Positions 6,623 through 12,908 of a DNA stretch of 12,908 nucleotides are shown here, in pieces. The DNA lies in NCBI GenBank assembly GCA_028691625.1, contig JAQUYZ010000011.1, forward strand, positions 1 through 12,908, given 5' to 3'. The position numbers and the translations under genes are program-made. The notes under the pieces were generated by a model. It worked only from the letters and a program-made list of their open reading frames with translations. It had not been told where the DNA came from and did not search any database. Source of the DNA: Eubacteriales bacterium (GTDB lineage: Bacteria > Bacillota > Clostridia > Peptostreptococcales > Anaerovoracaceae). Each line of letters opens with the position of its first letter. Position 1 is the first letter of the stretch.

Positions 6623-7758
6623 GCATTTTCCTCCTGACCCAGTTTACTTTCAGGTAAAAATGAAAGCATCCATACTTCTGCAGTACTGCCATCTTCAAGA
6701 TTTGTAACAACATCCGTTTTTGTTAATGTAATTGTATCTCTTCCATATTTTTTGAGCATTTCACCTGTAATAACGCCCTTGCCATTGGTATCATTTTCCA
6801 CGGTATTCACAGACTCAACTAAACCAGCAGCCACTAATCTCCCTTTTATCCATCGTCCCATTATTTTCAAATCATCTTTTGAATATAGGTTTTTATTGTG
6901 TTCACCACAGGTCCAGGCCAAAAATTTCCAGCCGTCATCCGTAACCGCCATAAATGGTTTTTGATATTCTGGATAATTTGGTAATTCTCTGATTGCTTTT
7001 GCTACAACAATCTCGGTTTCCCACCATACTCTTTTTCTTCCATTTGCATAACATACATTCAAATTTGATCCTCTCATATTGGGATCATCAGACGTTGCCG
7101 GCACCTTAAGTGGTATTTCAAATGTTATGTCTGTCATTCTTTCTTTATATGCGCGTACTTCATCTGTCGTAATTTTTGATACAAACTCTTGTCCAACGAG
7201 GGCATTGTTTATTTCTCTTATAATTTTTATATCTAAAGCATCATCAATATCTACAGAACAATTATCCTGTTTTAACTGGTTTATAAATTTTACGATTTCA
7301 TCAATTTCTGTCTCGTTTGTAGTAACAGCAGATATTTCATACTGCCTTATGTTCGAAGCCTCTGATTTGATTGCACCCAAATTATGGGATCCGATAAATG
7401 CTTCAAATGGTTTCCCATCTTTATAGAACACATATAACTTCCCATGATATTTCATTACTTTTACAAGCTTAATGCATCCTTTATCTTCTTTCTTTAATTT
7501 TCCATTTAATTCACACGCTGCATGATATGTACCTTCTGGCATTCCCTCTAAATAATACATACCAATGATTAGGTCAACATTTCTAATATTGTTTTCATCT
7601 ATTAATGATGCCATTTCTAACATTGAAGCCTTGGACACATACCCCACTGCTATTTCAATTTTATCAGCTCTTTTCATGGCATTGTTAAATCTATCAATGA
7701 ATAATTGCTGGCTTTCTACTGCCTTAAGCGGCAAAATGTTTGAATACAATAGTTCCAT
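6619..7758 (-). CDS. NgoFVII-like PLD-superfamily restriction endonuclease (first nuclease)
   Basis: Predicted nuclease of 379 aa, first gene of the minus-strand operon. His105 and Lys107 in YHGKLYVFY and Gly-Ser-x-Asn at 123-126 in FIGSHNLG form one PLD motif; Tyr112 stands at the classic HKD Asp position, with Asp114 nearby. N-terminal VGYVSKASM and LIIGMYYLEG align with VLTGYATPNM-like and LIVGMVPFDG segments of the second nuclease, so both share the catalytic fold. The C-terminal halves look unrelated; here TDDGWKFLAWTCGEHNKNLYSK and following resemble a separate recognition part. AAGGGGG (7766-7772) precedes the ATG by 7 nt. Its stop overlaps the Z1 start (ATGA), so translation is coupled. 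It could be one half of a heterodimeric nuclease with the second PLD protein (inference). Confidence 0.83.
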   Translation of the reverse strand: MELLYSNILPLKAVESQQLFIDRFNNAMKRADKIEIAVGYVSKASMLEMASLIDENNIRNVDLIIGMYYLEGMPEGTYHAACELNGKLKKEDKGCIKLVKVMKYHGKLYVFYKDGKPFEAFIGSHNLGAIKSEASNIRQYEISAVTTNETEIDEIVKFINQLKQDNCSVDIDDALDIKIIREINNALVGQEFVSKITTDEVRAYKERMTDITFEIPLKVPATSDDPNMRGSNLNVCYANGRKRVWWETEIVVAKAIRELPNYPEYQKPFMAVTDDGWKFLAWTCGEHNKNLYSKDDLKIMGRWIKGRLVAAGLVESVNTVENDTNGKGVITGEMLKKYGRDTITLTKTDVVTNLEDGSTAEVWMLSFLPESKLGQEENA

Positions 7759-7785
7759 AGAAAATCCCCCTTATACGCACTATTC

Positions 7786-7805
7786 CTCTAAATTCTATTT
7801 TAGAG
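7786..7805. promoter_or_regulatory. Palindrome CTCTAAA-N6-TTTAGAG, putative operator of the nuclease operon
   Basis: A perfect 7-bp inverted repeat with a 6-nt centre, located between the predicted transcription start (about 7812) and the ribosome binding site. This is a classical roadblock or operator position. The sequence does not recur upstream of the controller gene, so the binder may not be that protein. Confidence 0.5.
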
Positions 7806-7818
7806 TTCTATCTGTTTA

Positions 7819-7847
7819 AGTATAGCACCTATGTATCCACAGAACAA
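7819..7847 (-). promoter_or_regulatory. Promoter of the PLD-Z1-PLD operon
   Basis: On the minus strand TTGTTC (7842-7847), a 17-nt spacer and TATACT (7819-7824). A good -10 and acceptable -35, about 54 nt upstream of the first nuclease ATG. Confidence 0.7.
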
Positions 7848-7904
7848 TTTATTCTTGCAGCAACTTACGCTGAATTAATCTCTCGCAAACCATTCTCTTA
7901 AAAC

Positions 7905-7944
7905 CAGAAAACAAATGGTAATCATTTCTACCATTCGTTTTCTG
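7905..7944 (-). terminator. Long AT-rich hairpin, probable terminator of the nucleotidyltransferase gene
   Basis: Arms of 16 nt (7905-7920 and 7929-7944) pair with one G-U or A-C position around an 8-nt loop. On the minus strand the 3' arm is followed by G and UUUU. It lies 26 nt after the stop of the alternative C-terminal frame and separates the nucleotidyltransferase gene from the nuclease promoter. Confidence 0.55.
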
Positions 7945-7969
7945 ACATATATTCCTTTAGCTATATAAT

Positions 7970-8125
7970 TTACAAATCAAAATCTTCAAATGGAAATGCT
8001 GTGTCACCTGTTGACCATGAATCATATACCTGATCTGCATATTCCAGAACACTTTGGATAATCATTATTTCATCAGTTGCTTCCACAATTCCACTATCTA
8101 CTGATTTCGTTAATTTTTTTATCTT
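7970..8125 (-). other. Possible frameshifted C-terminal extension of the nucleotidyltransferase
   Basis: In the +1 frame relative to the nucleotidyltransferase, an open frame of 47 codons runs from the A7 run (8114-8120) to a TAA at 7970-7972, with a coding-like acidic sequence ending PFEDFDL. It has no ribosome binding site; the only candidate starts are a GTG and an ATG without SD. Reading A7 as A6 would fuse it to the upstream gene and give a 348-aa protein. Possible explanations are transcriptional slippage, a recent indel in the run, or a sequencing error. Confidence 0.45.
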
Positions 8126-9017
8126 TTTTACTTTTTGTTGTTATAGATTTTTGTACTTTCAATTTTTCTCTTAATGACGTTTTTTGCTGTAAAGCAATTT
8201 TTTTCTGAACAAGATACTTCTCAATTCCCGGCAAATAGCTTTCCAACGTTCCAGTCTTTCCTTCTGTAATTGGATTGATATCTACTTTAACTCCACCAAT
8301 TTTAACTCCGTCCTCATGGAGTAAATCAAAGAAAGTATCTTCTCTAATATTACCTTTATATTCCAGAACAACATCCAAATCCGAACCCATTTTTTCAATT
8401 CCACGACATCGGCTTCCTGAAACAATTATACCAACAATCGTCGCATCAAGATTATTTTCTTCAATCTTCCGTTGAATATAATCTGACACAATACTCTCAA
8501 TTTCATCAGCACTCATTCCATCTATTTGGTGAAACATCTCGCCTGTTTTTTTTCTGAATTCCTTAACAACTTCAGAATCAATACCTAGAATTTCTTCTTT
8601 CTTTGCTGCAAGCTCTGACCAAAGTTTTCCAATTATCTTATTGAGATACACATTGTCATCTTCCATCAATTCAAATTCCATATTATTGCAGTCATCTATA
8701 GAAGCCAGTTCTCCAATCCTTTTGTGGTAATTCCCATATTGGATTGCTTCCTGGAGTTTATCATCCAACTTATAGGCTTCCGTTCTTGCAATTCTCTCCC
8801 AGATATCATCCTTTTCAGAGTGAATAACAAACCCGCTGCCATCATCATGGCGCTGTTCCCTCATATGGAGTACATCCTCTGCTCCTTTGATTTTACATGT
8901 GAAATCAAATTCATTAAATCCCATCTCCCAGTAATATTCTGCCTGTGTCAGCACAATATCTGTGATATCTTCTGCTGTAATCATTTCTTTCTCATCTCTG
9001 TTATTTTCTCTTTTCAT
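8094..9017 (-). CDS. Nucleotidyltransferase-fold protein of the mobile element
   Basis: A 307-aa protein whose C-terminal half has the Pol-beta-type minimal nucleotidyltransferase signature: Gly201-Ser202, Asp213 and Asp215 in GSDLDVVLE, and a third Asp247 in VKVDINPI. Such enzymes transfer a nucleotide to a protein, RNA or small molecule; the target here is unknown. The N-terminal 190 residues, rich in acidic residues and predicted helix, match no domain I can name. The tail is Lys-rich (KSKKDKKINEISR) and encoded by A5, A6 and A7 runs. The ATG at 9017 is chosen because AGGAG (9028-9032) lies upstream and the protein-like composition begins there; the frame stays open to 9200, but through the palindromic non-coding stretch. 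It follows the relaxase operon terminator and has its own probable promoter. The C-terminus may be altered by a frameshift. Confidence 0.75.
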   Translation of the reverse strand: MKRENNRDEKEMITAEDITDIVLTQAEYYWEMGFNEFDFTCKIKGAEDVLHMREQRHDDGSGFVIHSEKDDIWERIARTEAYKLDDKLQEAIQYGNYHKRIGELASIDDCNNMEFELMEDDNVYLNKIIGKLWSELAAKKEEILGIDSEVVKEFRKKTGEMFHQIDGMSADEIESIVSDYIQRKIEENNLDATIVGIIVSGSRCRGIEKMGSDLDVVLEYKGNIREDTFFDLLHEDGVKIGGVKVDINPITEGKTGTLESYLPGIEKYLVQKKIALQQKTSLREKLKVQKSITTKSKKDKKINEISR

Positions 9018-9060
9018 GTCTTCTTTTCTCCTTTTTATAGGCGGCGCACTAAGGCCGCAA

Positions 9061-9066
9061 ATTATA
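9061..9066 (-). promoter_or_regulatory. Possible -10 box of the nucleotidyltransferase gene
   Basis: A perfect TATAAT on the minus strand, 44 nt before the ATG, with no good -35 hexamer at 16-18 nt. The 20-bp palindrome at 9091-9110 lies where an activator or repressor could compensate. CCGCAAA occurs on both sides (9055-9061, 9072-9078). Confidence 0.4.
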
Positions 9067-9090
9067 AAAGACCGCAAACCTGCGAGCAGT

Positions 9091-9188
9091 GCGATTGTAC
9101 GTACAATCGCCTGACTCGTTGGTGGTTTCTCCCCCAATCCCCCTTGAACATCCATCTTCGATGGCTGAGCTGCGCCCTCACAAGTGAG
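9091..9188. other. Structured non-coding region with a perfect 20-bp palindrome (oriT or operator candidate)
   Basis: GCGATTGTAC followed directly by its reverse complement gives a perfect palindrome at 9091-9110. Downstream are a C-rich tract (CCCCCAATCCCCC, 9131-9143), the hairpin CCATC-ttc-GATGG (9152-9164) and CTCAC-aa-GTGAG (9177-9188). Three inverted repeats in 100 bp beside a relaxase gene fit an origin of transfer. The location after, rather than before, the Mob genes is unusual, so an operator for the nucleotidyltransferase gene is the alternative. No nic site can be assigned. Confidence 0.4.
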
Positions 9189-9220
9189 TGCTGGGTACAA
9201 ATACCAAAATCAGAAAATTC

Positions 9221-9265
9221 AAAAAAGAGGGCAATCACCAAATTATCAATTTTGATGACTGCCCT
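9221..9265 (-). terminator. Terminator of the relaxase operon
   Basis: On the minus strand an AGGGCAGTCATCAAA arm pairs over 15 positions (two G-U) with the arm ending GATTGCCCT, followed by CTTTTTT. It starts 5 nt after the relaxase stop; a strong Rho-independent terminator. Confidence 0.88.
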
Positions 9266-9269
9266 GATA

Positions 9270-10685
9270 TTACCGACTGCTCTCTTTGCTTTTTTGCTTT
9301 TTCTGTTCCTGCTCCTCTCGCTGACTTTCACCGAGAATCATATCGATGTTATGCTTCGCTGTTACATAATCCTGCATATCCTTTTTTGCCTGCCGGTACT
9401 CTGAATAAGCTTTTTTCTTTGCCTCAAGGACCTCCGCATATTCTGCATTCAGGTCCTTAATCTTTGGAAGTTTTCCCTGTCTTTCAGAGAATGCTTTCTT
9501 TGCTGCTTTGTGAATCGTGATCTCTTCGCGATGTTCCTCATAGAACTTTTTGCTATATCCTGACTTCCGATATTTTTCATATACTTCTCTCGTCTTCGAA
9601 TAGTTAAAGATATGAGTTTTCAATCCTGCAATTTCTTCCAGTCTCTTTTCTGCATCCTTGATCGTTGCTGATAGACTGGAAAATGTTGCAGAGGCTGAAC
9701 TTGCTCTTTCTACAAGAGTTGCATAATCTCTCACGTCATGTTCCTGCAAAAACAGTAACGCCTGAGAAACCTGTTTGATATTATAGACCTTCGCCCATCT
9801 TTCATATCCTCCGCTTTTTCCCTGCTTAAGTTTTTCCTGAATATCAATCAGCAGGTCAAAATCCCGTTTCTGATGTTTGGAATGCTTTGCATTTTCCTTC
9901 CGCTCCTGAGACTGCTCTTTTTCTCCTGCTATGATTTTATCGAGGTCATCTGGTGCGTACCCTTCTCCTAAGGACTTGAAGCGGATGAATCTTTTCTGCC
10001 CTTTTCTGCGGACTGCCGGATTCTTCCCCTGCTTGATTTCATATCCCTGCTCCATCAAAAGTTTAAGGAAATCCTCAAAGTCTTTTGGTTTTTGTAATAG
10101 CAACGCATCAATATCTGCACAGATGACAGATCGGAAGGTTTCCCTTTTCGGAAAGGGATCTCTCTTTGCTCTCTCACTTGGTTTTCGCGGTTGGATAACC
10201 GACAAACCATTCTCAAGGCAGATCAGGTCGCTAAGCTTCTGCAGTGCCAGCGCGATAAACCAGTAATCGCGAAACTTTCTGTCACAGGCAAGATTGGTAG
10301 AATTGAAAATGATATGGTTATGAACATGTGCTCTATCTATATGGGTTGCCACAACAAAAGCATGATTTCCTTTGGTAAACCGAAGGGCTGTTTCATAACC
10401 GATCCTGTTTGCCTCTTCCGGTGTAATCTCTCCCGGTTTGAAGGACTGGCGGATCTGATATGCAATGATATCTCCTTTAGGTTTTCTTCCTGTCAGTCTG
10501 AAATATTCGCGCTTGGATTCTGCAAATTCCTTGTCTGCGATTTCTGCATTACAGGCATAGGAAGTGACCAGCTCCCCATGATCTGTCTTCTCATCATTCT
10601 TTGCATAATCTACTCTGTCTTTTAAGCTCTGTGCAATCGTCTTCCCTTTATTCTGATGCATCACAATCAGTCTGGTTGCCGCCAT
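9270..10685 (-). CDS. MOBP-type relaxase (MobA/VirD2 family) of a Tn1549-like element
   Basis: Conjugative relaxase that nicks one strand at oriT, stays bound to the 5' end through a tyrosine and leads the strand into the recipient. At 471 aa it has Tyr27 in RVDYAKN as the candidate nucleophile and the HUH metal site His115, His120, His122 and His124 in ATHIDRAHVHNHIIFNS. The stretch GEITPEEANRIGYE before it is typical of Tn1549/CTn relaxases. The region after residue 270 is highly charged and helical, likely coiled coil. AGAGG stands about 1-8 nt before the ATG (GAGGTGAGAGG). It is last in the topB-yodL-mobC-relaxase operon, 18 nt after MobC, and ends in a strong terminator. No disruption was seen. 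Confidence 0.93.
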   Translation of the reverse strand: MAATRLIVMHQNKGKTIAQSLKDRVDYAKNDEKTDHGELVTSYACNAEIADKEFAESKREYFRLTGRKPKGDIIAYQIRQSFKPGEITPEEANRIGYETALRFTKGNHAFVVATHIDRAHVHNHIIFNSTNLACDRKFRDYWFIALALQKLSDLICLENGLSVIQPRKPSERAKRDPFPKRETFRSVICADIDALLLQKPKDFEDFLKLLMEQGYEIKQGKNPAVRRKGQKRFIRFKSLGEGYAPDDLDKIIAGEKEQSQERKENAKHSKHQKRDFDLLIDIQEKLKQGKSGGYERWAKVYNIKQVSQALLFLQEHDVRDYATLVERASSASATFSSLSATIKDAEKRLEEIAGLKTHIFNYSKTREVYEKYRKSGYSKKFYEEHREEITIHKAAKKAFSERQGKLPKIKDLNAEYAEVLEAKKKAYSEYRQAKKDMQDYVTAKHNIDMILGESQREEQEQKKQKSKESSR

Positions 10686-10703
10686 CCTCTCACCTCTTTC
10701 CTC

Positions 10704-11036
10704 TTACATGATTCCTGATAATCGGTCAAGAACGCATCCCATCTTCTGCAAAATCTCTCCCTGGCTCTTCTTCAATTCCATAATATCCTCCAAATATATG
10801 CTCCCTGTCTCATTTGCTTTTTTAACATATTGGTTCAGGTTATTACTGTTGATTTTGAGGAGCCTCAAGACTTCCTTCACTTCGGTCATTTCCATCTGGA
10901 TGATATAACCGTTGAGTGCCATCTTCCGAATATACGCACTCAGGTTTCTCATTCCACATAGTTCCATCCGGCTTCGAATCAATTCAATTTCTTCAAAGGT
11001 CAATCGGATGTAGATTCTGGTATTCATGTTTCCCAT
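10704..11036 (-). CDS. mobC: MobC-like relaxosome accessory protein
   Basis: A 110-aa basic protein with an N-terminal ribbon-helix-helix-like part (MNTRIYIRLTFEEIELIRSR, then LSAYIRKMAL) and the MobC-type helix LLKINSNNLNQYVKKANETG. MobC proteins bind near oriT and help the relaxase open the DNA. The ATG at 11036 is 1 nt after the stop of the YodL-like gene; a second ATG nine nt further in (11027) is an equal alternative, since no strong SD stands out at either. It directly precedes the relaxase, as expected. Confidence 0.88.
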   Translation of the reverse strand: MGNMNTRIYIRLTFEEIELIRSRMELCGMRNLSAYIRKMALNGYIIQMEMTEVKEVLRLLKINSNNLNQYVKKANETGSIYLEDIMELKKSQGEILQKMGCVLDRLSGIM

Positions 11037-11037
11037 A

Positions 11038-11655
11038 CTAACGGTCCATTTCCGGACACAGGGATTTTGCTTTCTTATGACTTTCTTCTGCTGGTACTTT
11101 CAATTTATCCAGTACGGAAGTCTTTGCTTCTTTTTCTGATACTGTTGTTTCAGGAAGATTATTGATCACACCATCCAACTGGTTATCATTCTGCTCCATC
11201 ACATCTTCGATACCTCGCAGCGGATTTCTGCCAGAGTTAAACCCCGGCAGTTCCTTGAAGCCAAAAGAATCCACGAAATAGTAATTTACTTCCTGCTGTC
11301 TTTTGAGTGCGATCACATCACTGACAGAAAGGCTGTGTCCGGTGAAATCCTCCGGTCTGTCCGTATTGAATTTTACAAACAGACTCTCACAGATCATCGT
11401 AGGATCCTGCACCTGTGTTGTCAGTTGTCCTGCATATAAGGTGTCATAAAAATTGATCTCCGGTGTCTGTCCCTGCCTTTCAAATGCATCATAGGACATA
11501 AAGCGAAGGTCCTGTACTTCCTCCGATTTGTTCAGCTGCAAGATTGCATAACCATCCGTTTCTGAATCTAAAAATGCCTCAAGGATTTCTCTTGAGACAC
11601 CGCCATTCACTTCATTCCATTTTTCTGTTTCCTTACCCTTCTTTTTTTCTGACAT
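11038..11655 (-). CDS. YodL-like domain protein
   Basis: A 205-aa protein with the YodL-like domain common on Clostridial conjugative elements (about residues 28-140). Recognisable blocks are GYAILQLNKSEEVQDLRFMS, YDTLYAGQL, FNTDRPEDFTGHSLSVSD and YYFVDSFGFKELPGF. Function is not known; the family recurs next to Mob genes and in large polyvalent element proteins, so a role in establishment or relaxosome work is guessed from context. The first 20 residues and last 50 are polar and low in motif. AAGGAGAG lies in the end of the topoisomerase gene, and the stop-to-start gap is 3 nt, so the genes are coupled. Confidence 0.8.
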   Translation of the reverse strand: MSEKKKGKETEKWNEVNGGVSREILEAFLDSETDGYAILQLNKSEEVQDLRFMSYDAFERQGQTPEINFYDTLYAGQLTTQVQDPTMICESLFVKFNTDRPEDFTGHSLSVSDVIALKRQQEVNYYFVDSFGFKELPGFNSGRNPLRGIEDVMEQNDNQLDGVINNLPETTVSEKEAKTSVLDKLKVPAEESHKKAKSLCPEMDR

Positions 11656-11658
11656 AGA

Positions 11659-12908
11659 CTATCTCTCCTTCCCTTTGCTTCGGTTGTCAAATTCCAGACC
11701 AAATTGTGTTCGTGCTGCTTCATCTACTGACATCACTACGGTAGCATCGTAGGTCTTCCCCGTTTTTGCAGATTTGCATTTCTTCAGTTTTACCTTTTTA
11801 TCCTTTAATAAGGACTGGGCGACAGATTTATTCATCTTCTTTCCAATTGCTTCAAAAAAGCGGTTTTCTTTCCAAAGTGCAAATTTACATTCTCTGTTTT
11901 CACAGAAAAATGCCTTCTGCTTTTCGACAACATTCTTACCACAGCAGGGACAGATACCCACCGGTTCCGCCACTGGATGCATCAGCACTTCTGCCTCTTC
12001 GATCACCTGATAGGTTGTGACAAGCTCGGTGATCATCTCATTGATCTCTGTCATGAAAGCAGCCGCTTCATATTTCTCCTGTTCGATCTCGATCAGCTTC
12101 TGTTCCCAGTCTGCTGTCATGGCAGGTGACTGAATCTGTTCTGGCATTACTGTGATAAGAGCTGTACCCTTATGAGTAGGAATCAGATACTTTGTCTTTT
12201 TATCGCCCTTACGTTCCACAAATCCGATACGCACCAGCTTCTCTATGGTACCTGCTCTTGTTGCCGGTGTTCCGATTCCCTTATGCTCTGCATCATCCGG
12301 CATTTCCTCCGCGCTTGCATGTTCCATTGCGCTAAGAAGAGTATCTTCCGTAAAGTGTTTTTTCGCGGTTGTCTTGCCTTCCTTTAATTCCGGCTTCTGA
12401 ATTGGTAATGCCTTTCCCTGGTCAAAGATTCCCTGTAAAATGAAATCCTTGTTTCGATCCGTCTCATTGCCATCCGGATCAGACTCGGCTTTGGTACCAA
12501 GGATCCAGTTCTCAATCTCCTTCCAGCCTTTCTTCGATATGACCTTTGCTTTGGCCTTGAAGCTATGCTCCGCACAAGAAAATTCCAATTCTGTTTCCTG
12601 GCTGACACATGGATCTCCGATACCGGCCAGAAGTCTTGCTGTGATCAGACTCAAAATCTTCTGTTCCCCGGATGGCAGCTCCCCGAAATTTGCTTCCGAC
12701 ACATTTACGGTAGGGATAATCGCATGATGGTCACTGACTTTTTTATTATTAATCACCTGCCGGCTATTGATAGAAAGTGCTTTGGTATAACCGAACTTCT
12801 CCGCCATCTTTCCTGCCAGGGATGACAGGGAAGCTTCCATATCCTCTGTCAGAAATCGGCTGTCTGTTCTTGGATATGTCACAAGCTTTTTCTCATAAAG
12901 ACTCTGGG
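11659..12908 (-). CDS. topB: DNA topoisomerase III, 5' end outside window
   Basis: Type IA topoisomerase, which passes single strands through a transient nick and helps resolve transfer or replication intermediates. The visible 416 codons begin within SLYEKKLVTYPRTDSRFL; the Tyr of TYPRTDS is the catalytic one. Further family blocks are SDHHAIIPT, GIGTPATRAGTIEKL and VERKGDKKTKYLIPT. The C-terminus has a zinc-finger-like CPCCGK and FCENRECKF, then the VKLKKCKSAKTGKTYDA segment found in element-borne TopB. The frame is open to the window end without a stop. It is first among the visible genes of the operon; Tn1549-type elements commonly carry TopB just before the Mob genes. Confidence 0.93.
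   Translation of the reverse strand, partial: QSLYEKKLVTYPRTDSRFLTEDMEASLSSLAGKMAEKFGYTKALSINSRQVINNKKVSDHHAIIPTVNVSEANFGELPSGEQKILSLITARLLAGIGDPCVSQETELEFSCAEHSFKAKAKVISKKGWKEIENWILGTKAESDPDGNETDRNKDFILQGIFDQGKALPIQKPELKEGKTTAKKHFTEDTLLSAMEHASAEEMPDDAEHKGIGTPATRAGTIEKLVRIGFVERKGDKKTKYLIPTHKGTALITVMPEQIQSPAMTADWEQKLIEIEQEKYEAAAFMTEINEMITELVTTYQVIEEAEVLMHPVAEPVGICPCCGKNVVEKQKAFFCENRECKFALWKENRFFEAIGKKMNKSVAQSLLKDKKVKLKKCKSAKTGKTYDATVVMSVDEAARTQFGLEFDNRSKGKER

Noticed and set aside
9018..9200. N-terminal extension of the nucleotidyltransferase to an ATG at 9200
   Set aside because: The extension runs through the palindrome and hairpins, its residues look like translated non-coding DNA, and AGGAG lies before the ATG at 9017.
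9062..9331. Minus-strand reading frame of 89 aa overlapping the relaxase 3' end
   Set aside because: It crosses the terminator and overlaps the relaxase in another frame; no motif was seen.
8724..9404. Plus-strand reading frame of 226 aa with hydrophobic stretches
   Set aside because: It is antisense to the nucleotidyltransferase gene, crosses the palindromic region and the relaxase terminator, and has no plausible ribosome binding site.
1..12908. CRISPR array, tRNA, rRNA, insertion sequence or integrase
   Set aside because: No regularly spaced repeats, no tRNA-like cloverleaf and no transposase or recombinase motifs were noticed; the element's integrase must lie outside the window.

Overview
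The window looks like part of an integrative conjugative element (Tn1549/CTn-like family) from a low-GC Firmicute, most likely a gut Clostridium/Lachnospiraceae-type host. The evidence is the gene order topoisomerase III - YodL-like - MobC - MOBP relaxase on the minus strand, strong GGAGG-type ribosome binding sites, and sigma-A-like promoters. No ribosomal or housekeeping gene is present, so the host assignment is inference.

Region 1 (1-2260) is a DNA-damage module. A Y-family DNA polymerase (minus strand, cut by the window start) is divergent from a LexA/CI-type repressor with an XRE domain, an Ala-Gly cleavage site and a Ser/Lys S24 protease dyad. The two promoters have identical hexamers and spacing, and the repressor promoter carries three palindromes. 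The repressor is followed by a small XRE protein and a small HAD-like protein, and a terminator closes the run.

Region 2 (2260-7850) is visibly AT-richer and is a restriction/defence island. On the plus strand an XRE controller-like protein overlaps a cytosine-5 DNA methyltransferase. Convergent to it on the minus strand is a tight three-gene operon: an NgoFVII-like PLD nuclease, a Z1-domain ATPase, and a second, different NgoFVII-like PLD nuclease. The two arms meet at a bidirectional terminator. The nuclease operon has its own good promoter with a 20-bp palindrome between it and the first gene. I read this as a 5mC-marked, ATP-dependent restriction system that may use two half-site nucleases. 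It is the best candidate here for a poorly described system.

Region 3 (7850-9270) holds a gene for a nucleotidyltransferase-fold protein. Its C-terminal end sits on A6/A7 runs, and a one-base slip would add 47 residues. Next comes a structured non-coding stretch with a perfect 20-bp palindrome and two further hairpins (operator or oriT candidate), then the strong terminator of the relaxase operon.

Region 4 (9270-12908) is the mobilisation operon: relaxase, MobC, YodL-like protein and topoisomerase III (5' end outside the window). The likely logic is that the element moves by the Mob genes, protects itself and its host with the restriction island, and responds to DNA damage through the self-cleaving repressor.
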